DNA of 64,000 nucleotides from Artemisia argyi (taxonomy: Eukaryota; Streptophyta; Magnoliopsida; Asterales; Asteraceae), in contig CM060702.1 of NCBI GenBank assembly GCA_030686995.1, positions 65,908,440-65,972,439 on the forward strand, read 5' to 3'. The number at the start of each line of letters is the position of its first letter. Position 1 is the first letter of the stretch. Shown in pieces: positions 23,546 through 33,195 of the stretch. The position numbers and the translations under genes were made by a program. The notes below the pieces were generated by a model. The model did no database searches. It was given only the letters and a program-made list of their open reading frames with translations, and was not told the origin of the DNA.

Positions 23546-23846
23546 AAATAATTTTTTAGACATTTTTTTTCGTGACATGTGAAAAAAAATTGATTTTTTT
23601 TGGTAATATTTTCTAATAAAACATTTTTTCGAAAAAAAAATTCATTTGTGACATAAAAATCAAAAGAGAAAAAAAGGAGAAAACATATAAAAATGGACTA
23701 AAACGATATAAAAACGTAACGGATCCAAAAAAATATTAAGGACTGTGGATGCAATTTTCGCTAAACAACCGAGACCATTTATGTAATTTACCCTAGGGAT
23801 GATGGATGCAATTTTCAAAAATTCAAGGACAAAATGGTCATCACAG
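23350..23846. mobile_element. Fold-back element (long imperfect inverted repeat)
   Basis: The left arm (23358-23488) and the right arm read backwards (23840-23735) correspond over more than 100 bases. Shared segments are TGACCATTTT, AAATTACATAAATGGT, GAAAATTG and CCACNGTCCTT, in the same order. The centre holds a 43-base poly-T run (23502-23544) and A/T-rich filler. The shape is that of a fold-back MITE. No target duplication was identified. Confidence 0.6.
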
Positions 23847-23921
23847 ATTTTTTTTTTTTTTTTTCTTTTTTATCTCTATTACTCACATGAAAACAAAAAT
23901 ACCAACATTAATGTTCAAAAG

Positions 23922-23960
<39 letters not shown>

Positions 23961-23961
23961 T
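23922..23961. repeat. (ATT)n microsatellite
   Basis: About 13 perfect ATT units. Confidence 0.9.
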
Positions 23962-24175
23962 ATTGAAATATAATAAATTTACATAAAATTGGATAGGATT
24001 CAGATACAAGCTGTGCTCCCACTTTTTTCTTAATACAAAATATGGCTTTATGAAAGTAAAAACACAACTTTTAACATCATTTTAGTGACTAATATCAATA
24101 GACTTAATACGTGAAAGTATGTTTAGAGCCTCTATATCGAATTCCCCGAACGTAGTAAAAGCAAATGGTATGAAC

Positions 24176-24222
<47 letters not shown>

Positions 24223-24503
24223 AAACACATCACTTTCATTAGAAACAAAGCAATAGGATTACAAAAAATTAGTGGGGAGTCTCGAAACTATTTGAGCCCC
24301 CACACCTTTAGCAATAGCAAAACTAATCCTACTGAAGATATGAGGTGCAACACGCGCCCCAATGTCTTGAGTAATAGAGAACTTCTGGATCCGCTTAAGT
24401 AAAGCCGCGGCCTCTGTCTCAAGTTCTCCCAAAGAGGAGAATGAGAAAGGGATAAACTCATACCCCATAGTCGCACATTTAGTCCCATACTTGACACACT
24501 TGC
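24176..24503 (-). pseudogene. LINE 3' end: C-terminal coding fragment with (TAA)n tail
   Basis: The minus-strand frame from 24503 reads KCVKYGTKCATMGYEFIPF, then LLKRIQKFSITQ and FAIAKGVGAQIVSRLP, with a stop at 24259-24261. After 36 bases of 3' UTR comes a perfect (TAA)n run (24176-24222), a typical tail of some non-LTR elements. Element A splits this gene: its codons continue at 32548-32703, joined through the CTTGC duplication. I recognise the sequence as the end of a plant RT-type protein family that appears LINE-derived. The family assignment is from memory. Confidence 0.65.
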
Positions 24504-25908
24504 TGATGCGTGGGAATCGCACCTTGCTTTACCTCTCGAGGGATCTCGAGAAGCTTACAACCCCCACCAGGCAGTGTACCTGATCGTTGTAGTATAGTAT
24601 AGTGACAAGTACCGGGGGATTGATCGTTCAGCTTAGGAATAGTGTCGCCAGGATTAGAAAATCTAATTAATAGTTCTAAAGGTGAGGGATGATTATTTTT
24701 ATGTTTTTATATTTTTTAGAAAGCAATTAAAATCTCGGGTTTTGAAAGAGTGGGCGGAATTAGTTGCTATTCAACTAACCCAAAACTAATACATAATCAA
24801 AATAAAATAATAAAAATGAAAATAAACTAATTAAACTAAGGTTGTGAGCAGTATTTGGAGAAATTATGTTTACTTAGACTTCATTACTCCCTAGATATCT
24901 TTTACATGTTAATTACTTGTTATACTTGTATGGATGACGAATTGTATTCCTTAATACCATTCGTGGGGTGGCATACATAACTCCCCAACTCTATGAGCTC
25001 TTATCTCCTCCTACACCATGACCCAGCACAACTATAGGGATTGTAAACAGTAGCTCATGCATTAAATACAACCAATAAAGACCTAGTACGCCTTGGTTCA
25101 TGTTTCTTAAGACGTTCAAGCATGTTACCATTTGGAGATCTGCCAGTTTTCTTAAGCCTAACATATAAAATCATTCATCCAAAACAAGAATAGACAATTA
25201 ATCAACACATAATCAACATCTAGGTTTCATTAGATCTAAGCAAACACAAGAGAGATCTAGCCTAGCATAATGGAATTGAGATAAGAACAAGAGATAAACA
25301 ACCAACACATAGACATATTGATTGAATTGGAAGAACACTTATCTCAATTACAATGCAAGGTATCAAGGTTTTGGAACCCTTGAAAAACCTGTAAAAGAGG
25401 CACCAAATTCGTCTTTAGGGTTTCACCAAAACTCCTCTCCTTTAATGAAAAAACTAGAAAACTATATATAGGAAAACTGGGCTGACGGCGTCAAGACAAC
25501 CATGTGACGTCGTCACCTCGCCGCCAAATACTTCCTCGGACGGCCTTGATCTACTTATGACGGCCTATGTGACGCCGTCACCAACCACGGTATTTTATTC
25601 TTGGCACTTTGACGCCGTCATGATGACTTTTGACGCCGTCACCACCTACGGTATTTTATTCTTCATGTCTGACGCCGTCAGGGTGTAACTCTTGATGCCG
25701 TCACCTAGTGTCTTCAGCATGGAAAATTGGTACTTTGCCGTTTTCTTCACTTTTATGCTCCAAAACGTCCAAAATGGCTTCTTTTCCAGAATTCACTCTC
25801 CAAACACCTAAAATCATAAAAGGAACGATTTAGGGCAATATTTGATCAAATAAATTCGGATTCGGGCTTAAATGACCCCCTAAAAACGGATCATTTTTCG
25901 CCTCATCA
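24504..25908 (-). repeat. 3' LTR of element A
   Basis: 1405 bp. It contains the TGACGSCGTCA palindrome cluster (25482-25703) and TATATATA at 25463-25470. Several palindromes here have decayed by C-to-T change (for example TGACGTCGTCA and TGATGCCGTCA) relative to the 5' LTR. Confidence 0.9.
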
Positions 25909-26479
25909 TATACCCTTACACTTGAGATTTGCTTGTCCTCAAGCAAATGAGCTTTTATTGTACTCAAAAGACAAGTTAGGGGTCATTTAACACTAATATA
26001 AAAGTAATTACAACAAATAATCGTTCCACTAAAGACCAATAGACAAGCACGGAGGTCATACACAAGCACCTCACAAATAGTGTTTAGATACTCACATCTC
26101 TCGGGTGTAATAAAGTAATATAACATTATGGAAATGGAAGATATCTCTCACTACCTGTCATAGCAAAATAGATTACCATAGGCTTGGGAAAGGATCAAAC
26201 CTCCACCACATGGCGTAAGCACCTAGGATAAACTACCAAAGAGGTCTTTTAAAGGGTTGTAACGTTAGGTATAGGGATATGAATTACACGGTTTTGTTGG
26301 ATAAAGGAAGTTTTACTGATGGCGAGTTAACAATCTTGGTTAATTACATGTACAAGATGGCGTTGCTAAGCCAAGACTAGACTCGACTTAAGCTAATAAA
26401 TGAAAAATAACTAAAAATATAAAATGAACATAGAATAAAAACGGGATGGTAGTCCGTATGTTCTTTTTTTTTTTTTTTT

Positions 26480-26518
<39 letters not shown>

Positions 26519-26527
26519 TCCTTTTCT

Positions 26528-26573
<46 letters not shown>

Positions 26574-28438
26574 TTTTTGTTTTTGCATACACTCTTACCC
26601 TACCATCCAAAATAATACATCATAGGGGTATGAGCATTCCCCTTACACTTGAATCTTTACATACTTTACATTTAATTAATCTAATGACTCGAATTAAGAA
26701 AATCAAAACACTTGGAGCACTTTTAAGATTAACGTACATATGGGGGTAATAATATGATGTTCTTCCCCATTACTCCATAAAATAAGTACTTACCCATGAG
26801 TCCCAATCGTCCCAAAACAATATGTACAAGGATATGACTCGACTTAGCAACCATGTAATCAATTAGAAAGTTAACTTAGGGTTTAACAAATAACAATAAT
26901 GCACTAAAAATGAGCGCATACACGGAAGGCTAAGGCGATTTGGGTGTACATTTAAGTGGGGTGTAACAAATTCTTCCTTTAAGTAAGATGCTTAAAGTTA
27001 GAAACGAAAAGATAGGCTCGGAGGGGTGTACTAGGGGTTTCGTGTACTAAAAATGAGTACAACGCTAAGGGTGTGGGAAAAATTAGTTGACTTAACTAGC
27101 CAAGTAATATGACTTAAATGGTCAAGTAATCGTAATACGGGTTTAACACAAGGGTGATCCTAATGCCTCTTATCATGTAGTAAATCCTACCACACGAATG
27201 TAGTCTCACTAGCGGTCTCGGGATGCATCACTAACGCAAGTTCTAGAATCTAAATGCTACCGGTACACTCATAAGCACCAATAATAAATGCTTTTCCTAT
27301 CAAATCTAAAGGCGAACCTCACATTTTTGGGTGGAAAATTTTTCTGAATATACGGTTATGTGCTAGTCATACAACCTCCTATCCATGAGACGCTTGCTAT
27401 GGCTAAAGTTTCACTCCTAAATGTTGTAAAAAATTTTAAATTTGGCGCTAAAATTACACTAACAAGTATTTCTCATAGTTTTATTACACATCTACTATCA
27501 AACAAAACAAACTCAAGCGAAAGTGCATATGTAAGGTATCATCTTTTTACCCTCCCCTTACACTTAAGATGAACATTGTCCCCAATGTTCAAGTAAAGAA
27601 TGTAAAAGTGAAAAAGTAAAGAGAATGAAATCAAATACTCCCCTGATTCGCTCGGTATGGATTATAGGTTGGCCAGGTTAAATCTTCCTCCAAGAAAACG
27701 AACAATCAAAGCTTCCCTTCCAGAATATAAATCATCTTCTTGTCATACATAACCTGTAAATCCTGACAACAATAGACAAGGCAACCTCGCGTAAAATCGG
27801 CGGCATCCTATATAAGTTACTAAATCCTAGAAAACAAAGTAAGATATAATGCTTGTGGAATGAAGTTTGCAGATTTTCTGGAGATTATAAAACTTAATAA
27901 TTCACAAAAACCATAAGACTCCGTTAGAAAAACAAAACCGGTAAAATTTCCAGATTTTTAACTCCTGACGCCGTCAAGAGTAATACTCTGACGCCGTCAG
28001 AATGGACCTGCAGAAATTCTTATGTTAAGTTTCCGGAAAATTTCTGGAAAAACTTTGTCCTACTTTCTGGAAAATCCTGCAAAACTTCATTATGACTCAA
28101 TACAAGCATTTGACTCTAACAAATACGAATATACATGTTCATTTAATATTGTGGAGAATCATGATCGGTTTGTTTCTTAAAAACATATTTGGGGTTTCCC
28201 CTTACACTTATCTTTTGCAAAAATACCTTTAGGTTGAAGTTAAGACTAGGCCAAACAACATAGTAAAGTATTTCCACATTTCAATTGAGAAACATGATCA
28301 ACCAACAATAAAAATAAAACATGCATACGGAAGCAAATAACAATCAAACAAATAAAATCACACAAAACATGGGTTGCCTCCCAAGAAGCGCTTTTCTTTA
28401 TTTACGAGTCTTGTAGCTAGACTCAAAGTCATGGGTTA
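25909..28438 (-). other. Long 3' untranslated region of element A
   Basis: About 2.5 kb without a reading frame but similar along much of its length to 36000-38453 of element B, so it is a conserved transcript part rather than random DNA. Visible structures on the minus strand are a GAGTC/GACTC hairpin (28406-28424), a GCTTC/GAGGC hairpin (28376-28389), a GGGG/CCCC hairpin near 28195, two TGACGCCGTCA palindromes (27966, 27989) and GAACATTG/CAATGTTC (27571-27590). A simple repeat (poly-T, TA, poly-T) lies at 26464-26571. Confidence 0.7.
26464..26571. repeat. Poly-T / (TA)n / poly-T tract
   Basis: About 22 T, then a TA run of about 14 units, a short unique piece and a further run of about 41 T. 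It lies within element A and is absent in that form from element B, where a shorter A-rich run sits at the corresponding place (37853-37900). Confidence 0.9.
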
Positions 28439-30970
28439 CTACGTGATTCGGGTGAGTTCCTCATTGAGGACATCTTTGGGATCGAACTTAGGTTTCAACT
28501 TTCTATCGGTTTCCTTAGTATGGTACGACCTTTCGAACATCTCTCCATCCGGATCATACAAAGTCATTCTCATGTGCCATGATCCGTCTCCTTCTTTAGG
28601 TGGCTTATCCCACCTCCATTTATACTTATCTCCATCTCTTTTCCATTTATTCAACTCTATATTAATAAGCATTACGCTCAAGAACTCAATCATCTTTCTA
28701 AAGACTAAGGGGTCCTCAAAGGGATCTAGCTCCTCATCTCTAGCTATGAGTTGTTCTACCGAGTGTGTCTTCTCAACGAAATCCTTTTCTAGATAAAATG
28801 GGCATTGAGGTCCTATGAAGTTCCTTTCTATCCAAGGTCCATATCTAGATGGTCTCCTATTCATCTCTACCCAATGTGGTGTCGGTTCATCCTCACAATC
28901 ATAACTATGCTTCTTAACATTATACACCGACCAAGTATCGCCTTCACCTACCGCTATCTTAGATTCCTTGCAATCTATCATGGCACTAGCGGATGCTAAA
29001 AATCCTCTTCCTACCAATAATGGGCATGTAGTGTCACTAACCATGTCTAGGACGTGAAAATCCGCTAATAAAGTTAACTTTCCTACGTGAACAACTACAT
29101 CCTTAATCATCCCAACCGGGTGGGCTATACTCCCATCCGCTAACCCTATCAATACCTCCGTTTCCTCTAACTTTCCTAGCTTAAGAGTGGTGAATAAGGA
29201 TAAGGGAATCAAGTTGAGGCTTGACCCTAAATCGGCTAGTGTGTCGAAAGCTTTGGATCTTCCTATCTTACAAGGCAAAACAAATATACCCGGATCATCG
29301 AGCTTTTTAGGTAACTTGTTTTGAACGAAGGCGGTCCCATTTTTACCTAGCTTACACTTCTCATATTTTTCTAGGAGGGCACTATAGTAATGAGCACGCG
29401 CTAAGACATCAATGACGGGGCGTTCAAGGTGAAGTTCTTTGAATTCATCGTCAAGGTCTTGCGTAAGAGGTGTTTCAACTATATTCTTGACCGGCTCTAT
29501 AGTGGTTGTTTTATTTGGTTGGTCCTTTTGGGGAACATGGTTTTGTTTGAAACACGTGCTCGTTGATTTGACCGAGTAATATTGTGGACACGAAGTGGGT
29601 GACGAAACGGATGATATGGAATTAACGGTTAGTTTCGGATTCTTGACCGTGTCACTTGGGAGTGCTCCCATTTCTCGGTCATTGAGAACTTTCAACAATG
29701 CATCAATTCTATTGGTCATCTCGCTTTGATTTTGTTTGAAATCGGCTTCAAACTTAGCTATGCGAGCTTCTTGAGATGCCATGAACTTTGACATCAATCC
29801 TTCAAGATTATTGGTACTACCATAGTTGTTAGAAGGATTGTTGTTGAAAGTACGGTTGGTTGGTGGACCGTTTGGTTGGTAATGATTAGGCGGATTGGAA
29901 GAATTGGGTTGGTTTTGTCTCCACCTAAGGTTTGGGTGATTTTTCCAAGAGGGGTTGTACGAATCACCGTATGTGTTTGGCTCGGGCTTGAAAGTGTACC
30001 ACTTATCTCCCGCTTCGTCGGTACGCGTGGATGCGTAGTCCGCAAAAGCTGTTCCGGGGAGTTCCACACAATCACGAGTGTCATGGGGACCACTACATAA
30101 TTCGCATGAAGAAGTGATTTTGTTCACTTGGCTTGAATGCTTCGGAGCTTCGTAAGATTTCATGAGAAACTTGACTTGGTCCTCAAGTTCCATGATCCTA
30201 CGGTCGGGAGTGCTAGAATTGTTCGAAGGCAAAGATATTGCCTTGACCGTTTTGTTCAAATCACGGGGATCATTCCAACTTTCGTTGTCATAGAGAGAAA
30301 GATCTTCTATGAGTTCCCATGATTGTTCCGCACTAAGATCACGTAGCTTACCACCGGCCGATTGGTCAATGGTTCGCCTCGTGGAGATGTCGATATGGTC
30401 ATAGAAGATTTGGACTTGGAGCCAAAGATCTATGCCATGATGAGGGACTTTTTGGAGTAAGTCCTTGAAACGAGTCCATGCTTCATAAAGAGATTCATTT
30501 TGACGTTGTTGAAACATCAAGATGTCATTCCTAAGCTTAGTAGTTCTCCCCGGTGGGAAAAATTGAGCAAGGAAACGAGTGGTGAGATCATCCCATGTGG
30601 TGATGGATCCCGCGGGTAAACGCTCAAGCCATTGACTAGCTTGATCCCGTAGAGAGAATTGGAATAGGCGTAAACGGGTAGTCTCTCTAGTTTCAACACC
30701 TAGGTCTATGGAATCTACGATTTTAAGGAAGTCCTTAAGGTGTTGGTTTGGATCTTCGGAACGAAGTCCATGGAATGCACATCCGCTTTGCACCAACCGG
30801 ATGGTGTCGGATCGCAAGGGGGTCACATTGGCTCCGGTGAGCTCAATGGTGTTTCGGTAGCCTTGATGGCTAGGTCGGGAGTACTCTCCTAAGGTTCGGG
30901 GCCTAAGGGGTTCTAGTGGTGGGTTTTGTTGTGGTGGGATGATGGGTTCAAAGATGTTACCACCTTCCAT
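28439..30970 (-). CDS. Gag-protease polyprotein of element A, intact, 843 codons
   Basis: It starts MEGGNIFEPIIPP, 147 bases downstream of the primer-binding site, the same N-terminus as in element B. Residues about 60-240 are the Gag capsid region (LFQFSLRDQASQWLERLP; TTRFLAQFFPPGRT; ESLYEAWTRFKDLL). Residues 289-301 form a zinc knuckle, CELCSGPHDTRDC (CX2CX3HX4C). An Asn/Pro-rich linker follows. The retropepsin-like domain has its active-site loop at LADLGSSLNLIP (Asp580) and ends with LLVGRGFLASASAMID. DLG in place of DSG/DTG is usual in Athila. The last 150 residues (RRPSRYGPWIER ... DKYKWRWDKPP) match nothing I recognise. There is no RT, RNase H or integrase, and the frame has no stop or shift. 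It likely assembles particles but relies on a partner for copying and insertion. Confidence 0.85.
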   Translation of the reverse strand: MEGGNIFEPIIPPQQNPPLEPLRPRTLGEYSRPSHQGYRNTIELTGANVTPLRSDTIRLVQSGCAFHGLRSEDPNQHLKDFLKIVDSIDLGVETRETTRLRLFQFSLRDQASQWLERLPAGSITTWDDLTTRFLAQFFPPGRTTKLRNDILMFQQRQNESLYEAWTRFKDLLQKVPHHGIDLWLQVQIFYDHIDISTRRTIDQSAGGKLRDLSAEQSWELIEDLSLYDNESWNDPRDLNKTVKAISLPSNNSSTPDRRIMELEDQVKFLMKSYEAPKHSSQVNKITSSCELCSGPHDTRDCVELPGTAFADYASTRTDEAGDKWYTFKPEPNTYGDSYNPSWKNHPNLRWRQNQPNSSNPPNHYQPNGPPTNRTFNNNPSNNYGSTNNLEGLMSKFMASQEARIAKFEADFKQNQSEMTNRIDALLKVLNDREMGALPSDTVKNPKLTVNSISSVSSPTSCPQYYSVKSTSTCFKQNHVPQKDQPNKTTTIEPVKNIVETPLTQDLDDEFKELHLERPVIDVLARAHYYSALLEKYEKCKLGKNGTAFVQNKLPKKLDDPGIFVLPCKIGRSKAFDTLADLGSSLNLIPLSLFTTLKLGKLEETEVLIGLADGSIAHPVGMIKDVVVHVGKLTLLADFHVLDMVSDTTCPLLVGRGFLASASAMIDCKESKIAVGEGDTWSVYNVKKHSYDCEDEPTPHWVEMNRRPSRYGPWIERNFIGPQCPFYLEKDFVEKTHSVEQLIARDEELDPFEDPLVFRKMIEFLSVMLINIELNKWKRDGDKYKWRWDKPPKEGDGSWHMRMTLYDPDGEMFERSYHTKETDRKLKPKFDPKDVLNEELTRIT

Positions 30971-31116
30971 GATGTCGGATGGTAAAGAGTTACGAACAAA
31001 GGCACGAAGAAATAAGATAGACTAAAGAAGACCTAAAAATAAAAATAAAATCTTACTAGAAAGGAATCTAGCAAGTAGACCTAATAAAAAGAAGTCCTAA
31101 CCTAGACAATAACTAT

Positions 31117-31135
31117 TCCCCGGGCTGCGGCGCCA
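31117..31135 (-). promoter_or_regulatory. Primer-binding site of element A
   Basis: TGGCGCCGCAGCCCGGGGA on the minus strand, close to the tRNA-Asp-type Athila site TGGCGCCGTTGCCGGGGA. It lies six bases beyond the LTR end. Confidence 0.75.
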
Positions 31136-31141
31136 AAAACT

Positions 31142-32547
31142 TGATGCGTGGGAATCGCACCTTGCTTTACCTCTCGAGGGATCTCGAGAAGCTTACAACC
31201 CCCACCAGGCAGTGTACCTGATCGTTGTAGTATAGTATAGTGACAAGTACCGGGGGATTGATCGTTCAGCTTAGGAATAGTGTCGCTAGGATTAGAAAAC
31301 CTAATTAATAGTTCTAAAGGTGAGGGATGATTATTTTTGTGTTTTTATATTTTTTAGAAAGCAATTAAAATCTCGGGTTTTGGAAGAGTGGGCGGAATTA
31401 GTTGCTATTCAACTAACCCAAAACTAATATATAATCAAAATAAAATAATAAAAATGAAAATAAACTAATTAAACTAAGGTTGTGAGCAATATTTGGAGAA
31501 ATTGTGTTTACTTAGACTTCATTACTCCCTAGATATCTTTTACATGTTAATTACTTGTTATACTTGTATGGATGACGGATTGTATTCCTTAATACCATTC
31601 GTGGGGTGGCATACATAACTCCCCAACTCTATGAGCTCTTATCTCCTCCTACACCATGACCCAGCACAACTATAGGGATTGTAAACAGTGGCTCATGCAT
31701 TAAATACAACCAATAAAGACCTAGTACGCCTCGGTTCATGTTTCTTAAGACGTTCAAGCATGTTACCATTTGGAGATCTGCCAGTTTTCTTAAGCCTAAC
31801 ATATAAAATCATTCATCCAAAACAAGAATAGACAATTAATCAACACATAATCAACATCTAGGTTTCATTAGATCTAAGCAAACACAAGAGAGATCTAGCC
31901 TAGCATAATGGAATTGAGATAAGAACAAGAGATAAACAACCAACACATAGACATACTGATTGAATTGGAAGAACACTTATCTCAATTACAATGCAAGGTA
32001 TCAAGGTTTTGGAACCCTTAAAAAACCTGTAAAAGAGGCACCAAATTCGTCTTTAGGGTTTCACCAAAACTCCTCTCCTTTAATGAAAAAACTAGAAAAC
32101 TATATATAGGAAAACTGGGCTGACGGCGTCAAGACAACCATGTGACGCCGTCACCTCGCCGCCAAATACTTCCTCGGACGGCCTTGATCTACTTATGACG
32201 GCCTATGTGACGCCGTCACCAACCACGGTATTTTATTCTTGGCACTTTGACGCCGTCATGATGACTTTTGACGCCGTCACCACCTACGGTATTTTATTCT
32301 TCATGTCTGACGCCGTCAGGGTGTAACTCTTGACGCCGTCACCTAGTGTCTTCAGCATGGAAAATTGGTACTTTGCCGTTTTCTTCACTTTTATGCTCAA
32401 AAAACGTCCAAAATGGCTTCTTTTCCAGAATTCACTCTCCAAACACCTAAAATCACAAAAGGAACGATTTAGGGCAATATTTGATCAAATAAATTCGGAT
32501 TCGGGCTTAAATGACCCCCTAAAAACGGATCATTTTTTGCCTCATCA
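31142..32547 (-). repeat. 5' LTR of element A
   Basis: 1406 bp. The minus-strand TATA box is at plus 32101-32108. Seven perfect TGACGSCGTCA palindromes lie just upstream of it (32121-32341). Confidence 0.92.
32121..32341. promoter_or_regulatory. Cluster of seven TGACGSCGTCA palindromes upstream of the LTR TATA box
   Basis: Perfect copies start at 32121, 32143, 32208, 32248, 32269, 32308 and 32331. Spacings are 22, 65, 40, 21, 39 and 23, mostly near multiples of two helical turns. Each copy is TGACG and its inverse CGTCA around one C or G. TGACG is the core of as-1 type sites bound by plant TGA bZIP factors (known). Their role here is inference. The cluster recurs in the LTRs of elements B and C. 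Confidence 0.7.
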
Positions 32548-32716
32548 CTTGCGTTTTGCAGCATCAATCACCACACCACCTGGCACAAAGTCAATCATAC
32601 CGTTTTGCGTGAGAGGAGACGACCCGGTCAAATCAACACACACATCATTCCCTTCATCCCAGGAATAGAGCAAAATATTTGCTGGCCTTAATGCTTGCTC
32701 TCTTGCCCCATAGTCG
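32548..32716 (-). pseudogene. LINE coding fragment, upstream part of the gene split by element A
   Basis: The minus-strand frame reads REQALRPANILLYSWDEGND, then VCVDLTGSSPLTQNG and VVIDAAKRK, and continues at 24503 across the CTTGC duplication. The RPAN...W..G..VCVDLT pattern corresponds to RPADLL...W..G...CLDVT in the other LINE copy (42418-42731). That layout resembles the (R/K)PD...D nuclease motif of restriction-like endonucleases in some non-LTR elements. The fragment's 5' end abuts a trinucleotide array (32721-32834). Confidence 0.6.
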
Positions 32717-32720
32717 CACA

Positions 32721-32810
<90 letters not shown>

Positions 32811-32834
32811 GCTGCTGCTATTATTATTATTATT
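32721..32834. repeat. (ATT)n(GTT)n(GCT)3(ATT)n microsatellite
   Basis: A compound trinucleotide array: ATT to 32752, GTT to 32810, three GCT, then ATT. It sits between the LINE fragment and the T-rich minisatellite. The open frames of poly-Leu or poly-Val across it are artefacts. Confidence 0.92.
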
Positions 32835-32835
32835 T

Positions 32836-33195
32836 ACTCTTATTTTATTTTCTTACGTTTTTATACGTTTTTCTCTATTTTCATATGTTTTCGTTCATTT
32901 TTTCTCGTTTTCGTCCATTTTTTATACTTTTTCTTATGTTTTTATCCGTTTTCATTAGTTTTTATACATTTTCATCCATTTTTATAAGTTTTCGTACGCT
33001 CTTTTTCCGTTTTTCACCCGTTTTTTGGTTTTTATACGTTTTCTTATATTTTTATCCGTTTTTTTCAGTTTTTATACATTTTTGTCTGTTTCTATACGTT
33101 ATTTTTTTTTCTGATTGCATCTATTTATTTCATTTCGTCTGTTTTTATATGTTTTCTTACGTTTTTATCCATTGTCATCAGTTTGTATACGTTTA
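32836..33195. repeat. T-rich minisatellite, left part
   Basis: Irregular reiteration of GTTTTTATACGTTTTC, TTACGTTTTTATCC and GTTTTCATCAGT-like words. It is interrupted by element B after 33195 and resumes at 41439-41528. Confidence 0.85.

Larger units (their letters stand above)
24504..32547 (-). mobile_element. Element A: non-autonomous Athila-type Gypsy element with intact Gag-protease
   Basis: 8044 bp bounded by CTTGC duplications (24499-24503, 32548-32552). LTRs are 24504-25908 and 31142-32547, about 1405 bp each, with TG...CA ends. By eye they show some 16 base differences, all transitions, i.e. about 1 percent. The primer-binding site reads TGGCGCCGCAGCCCGGGGA on the minus strand (31117-31135), and the polypurine tract next to the left LTR reads CAAGTGTAAGGGTATA. 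The interior holds one long frame (28439-30970) and 2.5 kb of structured non-coding sequence. RT, RNase H and integrase are absent. Confidence 0.9.

Noticed and set aside
32121..32341. CRISPR-like array of TGACGCCGTCA repeats
   Set aside because: The repeats are only 11 bp with irregular spacing, in a plant LTR beside a TATA box. This is a motif cluster, not a CRISPR array.
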